From Peptococcaceae bacterium UBA3933 (GTDB lineage: Bacteria > Bacillota > Peptococcia > Peptococcales > BICA1-8), in assembly GCA_002385805.1 (NCBI GenBank), contig DGEF01000093.1, forward strand, positions 1 through 6,090: DNA of 6,090 nt. The letters run 5' to 3'. The notes under the pieces were generated by a model, which worked only from the letters and a program-made list of their open reading frames with translations, searched no databases and was not told the DNA's origin. The position numbers were made by a program, and so were the translations under genes. This document shows positions 1-4,768 of this stretch, piece by piece; position 1 is the first letter of the stretch, and the number at the start of each line of letters is the position of its first letter.

Positions 1-19
1 AGATGTGTATAAGAGACAG
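1..19. other. Nextera/Tn5 mosaic-end adapter remnant (artefact)
   Basis: The first 19 bases, AGATGTGTATAAGAGACAG, are identical to the 19-bp Tn5 mosaic end carried by Nextera transposome adapters. The mosaic end is an engineered hybrid of the natural IS50 ends. It is followed at once by in-frame sdhB sequence with no transposon gene. It should be treated as untrimmed library sequence, not genome. The natural sequence left of base 20 is unknown. Confidence 0.97.
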
Positions 20-754
20 GATAATCCCATGTAAAGTAGTTTCCTTATTCAACTGAGCCAAAGACTTATCCAATGGAATCTTTTTCGGACAAACCTTTAC
101 ACAGTTTTGCGAATTACCACAATCCACAATTCCGCCTCTACCCATCACAGTTTCCAGCCGTTCTTCCCGGTTCATTTTCCCGATGGGATGCATGTTAAAC
201 AAGGTCACCTGGCTTAGAGCCTGAGCACCCATAAAGGGTGATTTACTGTTTACATTAGGGCAAGCCTCTAAACAGCAGCCACAGGTCATACACCGGGAAA
301 GTTCATAAGCCCAGGCCCGTTCTTTTTCGTTCATCCGGGGCGGGGGACCTAAGTCAAAACACCCGTCGGTTTCCACCCAGGCTTTTACTTTCTTTAAGTT
401 TTCAAACATGATCTGCCGGTCTACCATAAGGTCTCTGATTACAGGGAATTTACTTAAAGGCTCTAAGGTGATTACTCCCTCCGGCAGTTTATCGATTAAG
501 GCGGAACAGGCTTGACGGGGTGTACCGTTTATAAGCATGGTACAAGCACCACATACTTCTTCTAAACAGTTACAGTCCCAGACTACGGGGGCTACTTTTT
601 CCCCTTTGATGTTAACGGGGTTTTTCCTGATTTCCATAAGTATGCCTACTACGTTTTGGTTGGGTTTATAGGGTACTTTGAATTCTTCCCAGTAGGCTTG
701 GCTTTTGGGGTCTTTTTGCCGTTTTATTTTTAAGTGGATATATTCCCGGGCCAC
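20..754 (-). CDS. sdhB: Succinate dehydrogenase iron-sulfur subunit SdhB, C-terminus cut by adapter
   Basis: This is the electron-transfer subunit of complex II. It carries electrons from the SdhA flavin through three Fe-S clusters to the SdhC haems and quinone, on the cytoplasmic face of the membrane. I translated 245 codons from a GTG start. Cys63, 68, 71 and 83 form the [2Fe-2S] site in the motif CLEEVCGAC. CMTCGCCLEACP (155-166) plus Cys212, 218 and 222 supply the [4Fe-4S] and [3Fe-4S] ligands. The sequence closely resembles Bacillus SdhB (about 250 residues) as I remember it, including NPVNIKGEK, LGPPPRM and CPNVNSKS. Only about ten residues and the stop should be missing, because the frame runs into the adapter at base 19. 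The GTG lies 1 nt after the sdhA stop, with AGGAGG 9 nt upstream inside sdhA, so the two are translationally coupled. Cys61 and Cys160 are extra cysteines beside the ligands. Confidence 0.96.
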
Positions 755-755
755 C

Positions 756-2525
756 TTATTTCGCCTCCTTTACTTCCTGACGACCGTCTACATCGTATTT
801 TCTGGGTACAGGTTTGACTAAAGAGGTATCTACTTCTTCGTATTCGAAACGGGGACCGTTTTCAGTCCAGTAGGCTTTGGTTGTTCTGAGCCAGTTTTCG
901 TCATCCCTTTCGGGATATTCGGGTTTGTAGTGAGAGCCACGGCTTTCGTTACGGTTTAGGGCACCCAGGGTGATTACCCGGGCCAGTTCCATCATGTTTC
1001 TTAGCTGCCGGACAAACATTACGTCTTGGTTACTCCACTGGGTATTGTCGCTTATGCCTATGTTGTTCCAGCGTTCCATAAATTCTTGAAGTTTTTCGTC
1101 GGTTTCTTTGAGCTTTTTGTTATACCGGACTATGGTGACGTTCTCCCGCATTATGTCGCCCATTTCTTCGTGGAGTTTGTAGGGGTTTTCTTTGCCGCTC
1201 ATCTGGCAGATGTTTTTGTATTTTTCTTCTTCGTATTTTAACTGGCTGTCGTAAACTGTGGATTTGACGTCGTCTGTGGTTTTGTCGATGTTTTTCAGGT
1301 ATTCAACAATACTTGGGCCTACTACGGTGCCGCTATAGAGGGCTGAGAGTAAGGAGTTAGCTCCTAAGCGGTTGGCTCCGTGGTACATATAGTCACATTC
1401 TCCGGAGGCAAAGAGTCCGGGGATTTCTGTTTGATGGTTCCAGTCTACATAGATTCCGCCCATAAAGTAGTGAACGGCAGGGAAGATTTTCATGGGTACT
1501 TTGGTGGGGTCATCTCCTTGGAAGTTGCGGTAGATTTCTAGGATCCCACCTAATCGTCTTTCTAAGAATTCAGGGTCTAAATGGGTTAGGTCTAAGTAAA
1601 CCATGTTTTTACCGTCTATACCTAAGCCCATTTCCACACAGACTTTGTAAATGGCCCGGGCGGCTATGTCCCGAGGTACTGTGTTTCCATAGGCGGGATA
1701 CCATTCTTCTAAAAAGTACCAGGGTTTACCGTCTTTATAGGTCCAAATCCGGCCGCCTTCGCCCCGGGCTGCTTCGGACATGAGACGGTTTTTGTCCTCG
1801 CCGATCATGCCGGTGGGGTGAATTTGGACGAATTCGCCGTTGGCAAAGGCTACTCCCTGCTGGTAGATGCTGGAGGCGGCACTGCCGGTGTTGATGGTGG
1901 AGTTGGTGGATTTGCCGTAAATCATCCCGGCGCCTCCGGTGGCGATTAGGACTGCGTCCCCTTTGAATACCCTTATTTCCATGGTGGTTAGGTTTTGGGC
2001 TACTATGCCGCGGCAGACGCGGTTTTCGTCGATAACGGCGGAGAGGAATTCCCAGCCTTCGTATTTGGTGACTAATCCTTTTACTTCGTACCTTCTTACT
2101 TGTTCGTCACAGGCATAAAGAAGCTGTTGGCCGGTGGTGGCGCCGGCAAAGGCGGTTCTGCGTTTTTTTACTCCACCAAAGAGTCTTAAGTCTAAGAGTC
2201 CTTCGGGAGTCCGGCTAAACATTACCCCGGCCCGGGCCATATAATGGATGATGCCGGGTGCTGCGTCACACATGGCTTTTACGGGGGGTTGGTTGGCTAA
2301 AAAGTCGCCTCCGTAAATGGTGTCGTAAAAGTGTTCCCAGGTGGAGTCGTTCTGCCCTTTGGTGTCTAAGGCGGCGTTGATTCCTCCTTGGGCACAGAGT
2401 GAGTGGGATCTTTTTACGGGTACTAAGGATATTAGGTCTACGGGGATTCCTTGTTCTGCTATTTTGATAGTGGCCATTAATCCGGAAAGGCCTCCGCCGA
2501 CTACGATTACTTTTTGTTTTTTCAT
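756..2525 (-). CDS. sdhA: Succinate dehydrogenase / fumarate reductase flavoprotein subunit SdhA
   Basis: This is the catalytic subunit of complex II. It interconverts succinate and fumarate with covalently bound FAD, on the cytoplasmic side. The protein has 589 residues, about the usual Bacillus-type length (near 586). It starts with an FAD dinucleotide-binding loop, VVGGGLSGL (8-16). His41 in RSHSLCAQGGINAA is the expected covalent flavin attachment site. Active-site signatures are intact: HPTG (236-239), EAARGEGG (251-258), Arg285 in VPRDIAAR as the likely proton-shuttle arginine, His352 in VHYFMGG, and Arg386 in HGANRLGANSL. The C-terminal domain ends with ESRGSHYKPEYPERDDENW (527-545). 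The ATG at 2525 follows sdhC by 12 bp, and its AGGAGG overlaps the sdhC stop codon. Sequence alone does not say which direction of the reaction dominates, since fumarate reductases of this type share all these residues. No frameshift or missing residue is seen. Confidence 0.98.
   Translation of the reverse strand: MKKQKVIVVGGGLSGLMATIKIAEQGIPVDLISLVPVKRSHSLCAQGGINAALDTKGQNDSTWEHFYDTIYGGDFLANQPPVKAMCDAAPGIIHYMARAGVMFSRTPEGLLDLRLFGGVKKRRTAFAGATTGQQLLYACDEQVRRYEVKGLVTKYEGWEFLSAVIDENRVCRGIVAQNLTTMEIRVFKGDAVLIATGGAGMIYGKSTNSTINTGSAASSIYQQGVAFANGEFVQIHPTGMIGEDKNRLMSEAARGEGGRIWTYKDGKPWYFLEEWYPAYGNTVPRDIAARAIYKVCVEMGLGIDGKNMVYLDLTHLDPEFLERRLGGILEIYRNFQGDDPTKVPMKIFPAVHYFMGGIYVDWNHQTEIPGLFASGECDYMYHGANRLGANSLLSALYSGTVVGPSIVEYLKNIDKTTDDVKSTVYDSQLKYEEEKYKNICQMSGKENPYKLHEEMGDIMRENVTIVRYNKKLKETDEKLQEFMERWNNIGISDNTQWSNQDVMFVRQLRNMMELARVITLGALNRNESRGSHYKPEYPERDDENWLRTTKAYWTENGPRFEYEEVDTSLVKPVPRKYDVDGRQEVKEAK
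764..769 (-). promoter_or_regulatory. sdhB ribosome binding site inside the end of sdhA
   Basis: AGGAGG on the minus strand overlaps the last codons of sdhA and ends 9 nt before the GTG at 754. No ATG or other good start lies nearby in this frame. The site therefore fixes the GTG as the sdhB start and indicates coupled translation with sdhA. Confidence 0.85.
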
Positions 2526-2537
2526 GTTACTACCCTC

Positions 2538-3140
2538 CTAAAATGCCAGTAATATCTGGACTGATAAGATTCCTAAAACTACAAAGATGAAGTAAGAGGC
2601 TATTTCAACTGTTCTTTGGGCTTTGGGACCGATGGTGATGCCTAAGTCGATGAAGAAGGCCCAAAGACCGTTGGCAAGATGGTACATGGCGGCCAATACT
2701 CCTACTATGTAGAAGATGAGCATTCCGGGACTGGCCAGGATATTGGACATGAATTCATAGGTGATTGCTTCTCCGGAGAATCTGGTGGTTAGTACGTGGT
2801 AGATTAAAAAGATAAAGGTGATTATGGCTGTGATTCGTTGGAGATAAAAGGCCCAGTTCCTGGAATATGTGAATTTTAGGACGTTATTTTTGGCGATGTA
2901 GACTACGTATAGACCGAATAAGCCATGATAGAGAATGGGTACGAATATAAAGAATGTTTCTAGAAAGGTTAAAAAGGGTAGTTCTTTCATCATGGCTGCA
3001 CGCTGGGTATAAACTTCCGGACTGACTAATGCATAGGAATTAATGGTGAGATGAACTAAGAGAAATACTCCTACAGGCAATACCCCTGTTATTACATGGA
3101 GTTTTCTTAGTAAAAAGTAGTGTTTTTCAAAAAAATTCAT
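2538..3140 (-). CDS. sdhC: Succinate dehydrogenase cytochrome b558 subunit SdhC
   Basis: This is the membrane anchor of complex II. It binds two b haems and passes electrons between SdhB and menaquinone. The protein has 200 residues, as expected for the Bacillus-type (type B) single-anchor subunit of about 202. Five hydrophobic helices can be seen at about 15-36, 58-82, 98-118, 138-163 and 178-199. His30, His72, His115 and His154 fall one per helix in the first four, at nearly the same positions as the four axial haem ligands of Bacillus SdhC, so both haems are probably present. His7 and His15 are additional. It is the first gene of sdhCAB. The ATG is preceded by a purine-rich GGAGGAGAAGGAG tract. 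The long leader upstream is annotated separately. A fumarate-reductase anchor of the same family cannot be excluded. Confidence 0.95.
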   Translation of the reverse strand: MNFFEKHYFLLRKLHVITGVLPVGVFLLVHLTINSYALVSPEVYTQRAAMMKELPFLTFLETFFIFVPILYHGLFGLYVVYIAKNNVLKFTYSRNWAFYLQRITAIITFIFLIYHVLTTRFSGEAITYEFMSNILASPGMLIFYIVGVLAAMYHLANGLWAFFIDLGITIGPKAQRTVEIASYFIFVVLGILSVQILLAF

Positions 3141-3159
3141 CTCCTTCTCCTCCCCCTTT

Positions 3160-3187
3160 TGTATACATTACGTAATGTTTAAACATT
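3160..3187. repeat. Three overlapping perfect palindromes before the sdhC ribosome site
   Basis: Three perfect palindromes overlap by a few bases each: TGTATACA (3160-3167), ACATTACGTAATGT (3165-3178) and AATGTTTAAACATT (3174-3187). They share ACATT/AATGT half-sites and are centred 8 to 9 bp apart. This looks like a tandem dimer operator, or mutually exclusive RNA hairpins that could mask the sdhC ribosome site. No regulator is assigned. Confidence 0.5.
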
Positions 3188-3204
3188 TAGGTTTTATCCC
3201 TTTC

Positions 3205-3221
3205 AACAAGCAATGCTTGTT
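3205..3221. repeat. 17-bp perfect palindrome in the sdhC leader
   Basis: AACAAGCA-A-TGCTTGTT is a perfect inverted repeat with 8-bp arms and a 1-base centre. After one mismatch on each side, a further three T/A pairs follow. It could be a regulator dimer site or an RNA hairpin. It has no T tail on either strand, so it is not a terminator. Confidence 0.55.
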
Positions 3222-3247
3222 AAAACTTTTACAATTAAAAACAAATC

Positions 3248-3283
3248 GGGTAGCAGACCTTTCTCTTCTAGGCACTGCTACCC
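3248..3283 (-). repeat. 9-bp stem-loop in the sdhC leader
   Basis: GGGTAGCAG (3248-3256) pairs perfectly with CTGCTACCC (3275-3283). The 18-nt interior can add a CCT/AGG pairing. This is the most stable hairpin in the intergenic region. It abuts the CTTTCG/CGAAAG stem (3283-3302), which suggests coaxially stacked RNA helices. Its role is unknown; attenuator or leader element is inferred. Confidence 0.55.
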
Positions 3284-3390
3284 TTTCGTAAAATGGCGAA
3301 AGTTGACCAACTATTCTAATCATTTTATACACCCCCCATTTAAAATTAACTTTTTTAAAATTTTCTGAAAAGAATTATATTTTTGTGACT

Positions 3391-3419
3391 ATTATATATT
3401 ATTCTAACATGATTTTCAA
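3391..3419 (-). promoter_or_regulatory. sigma-A-type promoter of sdhCAB
   Basis: On the minus strand, TTGAAA (3414-3419) and TATAAT (3391-3396) are separated by exactly 17 bp. That is five of six and six of six matches to the housekeeping consensus. Transcription should start near 3384. The flanks are very AT-rich. It is the best promoter in the window and implies a strong basal level for sdhCAB unless repressed or attenuated downstream. Confidence 0.85.
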
Positions 3420-3524
3420 GAAAAAATAGATTCATAATTGTTGTATTTCGTTTCCGAGTTAATTTAATAATTCTTATAGTTTTTATTTTAAAATTTCGGA
3501 AAATTTTTCGTTTATTGAAAAACC

Positions 3525-3541
3525 TTGTGTTTTACTCACAA
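3525..3541. repeat. Rex-like inverted repeat
   Basis: TTGTG and CACAA are separated by 7 bp. The published Rex operator is TTGTGAA-N4-TTCACAA, which has 8 bp between the same half-sites. This site is one base short and lacks the inner AA/TT, so Rex binding is only a possibility. It lies more than 100 bp upstream of the sdhC promoter and just before the cotJ promoter candidate. Confidence 0.25.
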
Positions 3542-3543
3542 CT

Positions 3544-3573
3544 GAGATAACTCCAGGAATAATATGATATAGA
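3544..3573 (+). promoter_or_regulatory. Possible sporulation (sigma-E-like) promoter of cotJABC
   Basis: A transcription start is needed in the 60 bases before cotJA. An ATA core at 3547-3549 and GATATAGA at 3566-3573 are spaced 14 bp apart, the sigma-E arrangement, but each matches the consensus poorly. No good sigma-A pair is present; TATGAT at 3563-3568 lacks a -35. In Bacillus subtilis cotJ is read by sigma-E in the mother cell, which is the main reason to prefer this reading. Confidence 0.3.
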
Positions 3574-3608
3574 AGAGATTTTTAGACTACTGCAAGGGAG
3601 TGATTTGC

Positions 3609-3743
3609 ATGCAAAAACGCGAGTTAGCCAGAGCCTATATACCCCGTCAACCCTATGTGAGACTTTTCCCTTTAAGAGAAGCATTGATGCGCGGAACTAT
3701 TTTCCCTAACCTTTATATGCCTTATAGAGAAAAAGATAGATAA
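3609..3743 (+). CDS. cotJA: Spore coat protein CotJA (short form)
   Basis: This is a small structural or assembly protein of the spore coat, first gene of cotJABC. I translated 44 residues from an ATG with AGGGAG 8 nt upstream. The recognisable family core is the C-terminal half, ALREALMRGTIFPNLYMPY-like in character: REALMRGTIFPNLYMPYRE at 23-41, with an IPRQPYVRLFP lead-in at 11-21. It is much shorter than the roughly 80-residue Bacillus CotJA and lacks the N-terminal extension, which I believe is common in clostridial forms. It is rich in Arg and aromatic residues and has no signal peptide. Its stop overlaps the cotJB ribosome site, so the genes are tightly coupled. The call rests as much on the following cotJB and cotJC as on its own short sequence. 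Confidence 0.87.
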   Translation: MQKRELARAYIPRQPYVRLFPLREALMRGTIFPNLYMPYREKDR

Positions 3744-3749
3744 AGGAGG
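3744..3749 (+). promoter_or_regulatory. cotJB ribosome binding site (decides between two GTG starts)
   Basis: AGGAGG begins directly after the cotJA stop codon. The GTG at 3752 is only 2 nt away, too close to be used, while the in-frame GTG at 3758 sits 8 nt away. The latter is therefore the chosen start. Confidence 0.8.
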
Positions 3750-3757
3750 TAGTGAAG

Positions 3758-4006
3758 GTGGATAGACAACGTTGTGAATTAATGAGGGAACTGCAGGAAG
3801 TTTCCTTCGCCCTGGTTGAATTGAACCTGTTTTTAGATAATAATCCTACAAACCAGCAAGCATTGGCTGACTACAACATGTTTGCCCGCAAGTATGAAGA
3901 ACTGAAAAAAATGTATGAGTCCCTATATGGTCCCTTAACAAATTTCGGCTACGCACCCAGTAAATATCCCTGGCAATGGGTCAACGAGCCCTGGCCCTGG
4001 GAATAA
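3758..4006 (+). CDS. cotJB: Spore coat protein CotJB
   Basis: This is a small coat protein encoded between CotJA and CotJC; the three are thought to act together in coat assembly. From the GTG at 3758 it has 82 residues; the longer reading from 3752 gives 84. Bacillus CotJB is about 87. The family pattern is clear. An amphipathic helix, LMRELQEVSFALVELNLFLD, carries the near-invariant LQEVxFALVEL. It is followed by NPTNQQAL, a YEELKKMYESLYGPL segment, and a Trp/Pro-rich tail, YPWQWVNEPWPWE, at the end. There is no signal peptide or membrane helix. The gene follows cotJA by 14 bp and precedes cotJC by 26 bp, so it is clearly in the same operon. Confidence 0.95.
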   Translation: MDRQRCELMRELQEVSFALVELNLFLDNNPTNQQALADYNMFARKYEELKKMYESLYGPLTNFGYAPSKYPWQWVNEPWPWE

Positions 4007-4032
4007 AGGAATAGAAAGGAGGAAAATAAAAT

Positions 4033-4605
4033 ATGTGGATTTACGAGAAAAAAATTCAGTATCCTGTTAAGATAAAAAATAAAGATGTTAGAATGGCTAA
4101 ATGGATTATTGAACAGTACGGCGGTGCCGATGGTGAATTGGCAGCGGCCCTTAGGTATCTGACCCAAAGATACACTATGCCTACCGGTAAGTCTAAAGCC
4201 CTTTTAACCGATATCGGCACTGAAGAACTGGCTCACCTGGAAATTATCGCTGCCATGGTTTACCAATTAATGAAAGACGCAACAATTGAGGAAATTAAGG
4301 AGGCAGGTCTGGCCGAGTACTATGCTGATCATGATAAGGCTTTATTTTATGTAAACGCTGCCGGGAACCCCTTTACAGTTACTTATATTCAGGCCAAAGG
4401 GGACCCCATCACCGACCTGTACGAAGACATGGCCGCTGAACAAAAAGCCAGATCCACTTATGAATGGTTAATTAACCTTACCGATGACCCCTGTGTAAAA
4501 GACCCTCTCCGTTTTCTCAGGGAAAGGGAAGTAGTGCATTTCCAGCGTTTCGGAGAAGCCTTAATGGATGTCTATGAATATCAAAACTCCAAAAAATTTT
4601 ATTAA
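4033..4605 (+). CDS. cotJC: Spore coat protein CotJC, manganese-catalase family
   Basis: This is a ferritin-like four-helix protein of the spore coat related to dimanganese catalases, which break down hydrogen peroxide. It has 190 residues, the usual CotJC length (about 189). The expected di-metal ligands are all present: Glu35 (GADGELAA), Glu65 and His68 (GTEELAHLE), Glu136 (DMAAEQKAR) and His169 (REREVVHFQRFGEAL). The 33-residue gap between the last two equals that between Glu148 and His181 in the Lactobacillus plantarum enzyme. It lacks the long C-terminal tail of the full catalases. Real catalase activity is plausible from the ligands but not shown by sequence. The ATG has AGGAGG 10 nt upstream. 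It is the last gene of the operon, with a terminator 11 bp after its stop. Confidence 0.97.
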   Translation: MWIYEKKIQYPVKIKNKDVRMAKWIIEQYGGADGELAAALRYLTQRYTMPTGKSKALLTDIGTEELAHLEIIAAMVYQLMKDATIEEIKEAGLAEYYADHDKALFYVNAAGNPFTVTYIQAKGDPITDLYEDMAAEQKARSTYEWLINLTDDPCVKDPLRFLREREVVHFQRFGEALMDVYEYQNSKKFY

Positions 4606-4616
4606 TTTGACTATAG

Positions 4617-4654
4617 AAAATAAGCCAGGCTTAAAGCACTGGCTTATTTTTATT
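4617..4654 (+). terminator. Intrinsic terminator of cotJABC
   Basis: A perfect 12-bp stem, AAAATAAGCCAG (4617-4628) with CTGGCTTATTTT (4639-4650), closes a 10-nt loop that can fold further (GCTT/AAGC). The stem runs into a T-rich tail. It lies 11 bp after the cotJC stop and isolates the cotJ operon from pckA. The flanking A run makes weak activity on the other strand possible. Confidence 0.93.
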
Positions 4655-4662
4655 AATTATGG

Positions 4663-4691
4663 TTTACCTTCTCAGAAAAAAATGCTATATT
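4663..4691 (+). promoter_or_regulatory. Probable promoter of pckA
   Basis: TTTACC (4663-4668) and TATATT (4686-4691) are 17 bp apart, and TG at 4683-4684 makes an extended -10. The -35 matches four of six bases. It starts 9 bp after the cotJ terminator, giving an expected start near 4698 and a leader of about 70 nt. Confidence 0.6.
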
Positions 4692-4701
4692 ATTAAAGGT
4701 T

Positions 4702-4718
4702 ATATTACGAAATATTAC
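4702..4718. repeat. Helically phased direct repeat at the pckA transcription start
   Basis: ATATTAC occurs at 4702-4708 and again at 4712-4718, exactly 10 bp apart, just after the predicted start site. Such phasing suits a regulator bound on one face of DNA. In AT-rich sequence a 7-bp repeat may also be chance. Confidence 0.25.
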
Positions 4719-4768
4719 ATCACATATTCCATAAAAAACAATAAATGATACACAAAGGAGAGAAGAAA

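Larger units (their letters stand above)
3141..3384 (-). promoter_or_regulatory. Long structured 5' leader of sdhCAB
   Basis: Counting from the sdhC promoter, the transcript should carry about 244 nt before the sdhC ATG. In transcript order it contains four kinds of inverted repeat. First is AGTTG-GT-CAACT (3301-3312). Second is a 6-bp stem CTTTCG/CGAAAG (3283-3302). Third is a 9-bp stem GGGTAGCAG/CTGCTACCC (3248-3283) with an extra inner CCT/AGG pairing. Fourth is the palindrome at 3205-3221, followed by overlapping palindromes at 3160-3187. A T5 run lies 6 nt after the 9-bp stem, too far for a classic terminator but compatible with weak attenuation. No riboswitch class I know fits: there is no T-box motif, S-box motif or c-di-GMP core that I can recognise. 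A 51-codon open frame (3168-3323) crosses the whole region. The function is unknown; cis-regulation of sdhCAB is inferred from position. Confidence 0.5.
3420..3608. other. AT-rich divergent intergenic spacer
   Basis: Very AT-rich sequence lies between the sdhC promoter and cotJA, with no credible gene on either strand. It holds an inverted repeat TTGTG-N7-CACAA (3525-3541), a weak cotJ promoter candidate (about 3544-3573), and the cotJA ribosome site AGGGAG (3595-3600), 8 nt before the ATG. Confidence 0.6.

Noticed and set aside
1..19. End of a natural Tn5/IS50 element
   Set aside because: The sequence is the engineered mosaic end rather than a natural outside or inside end, and no transposase or second end is present.
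1026..1241. Plus-strand open frame inside sdhA
   Set aside because: It lies wholly opposite well-conserved sdhA codons, and its product is a low-complexity Phe/Val-rich string with no family resemblance.
2341..2541. Plus-strand open frame over the sdhA start
   Set aside because: It is antisense to the FAD-binding region of sdhA, has no convincing ribosome site, and is unlike any known protein.
3237..3283. Rho-independent terminator in the sdhC leader (minus strand)
   Set aside because: The 9-bp stem is separated from the T5 run by 6 nt (GATTTG), so it is not a standard terminator; kept only as a possible attenuator.
3241..3312. Known riboswitch or T-box
   Set aside because: No T-box sequence, SAM, FMN, TPP, cobalamin, purine or c-di-GMP core motif could be recognised by eye, so no class is assigned.
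3481..3521. AAATTT-rich repeats as an operator
   Set aside because: The repeated AAATTT pieces are expected from the extreme AT content of this spacer and have no ordered arms.
3949..4167. Minus-strand open frame across the cotJB/cotJC junction
   Set aside because: It is antisense to two confident coat genes and its reading is explained by them.
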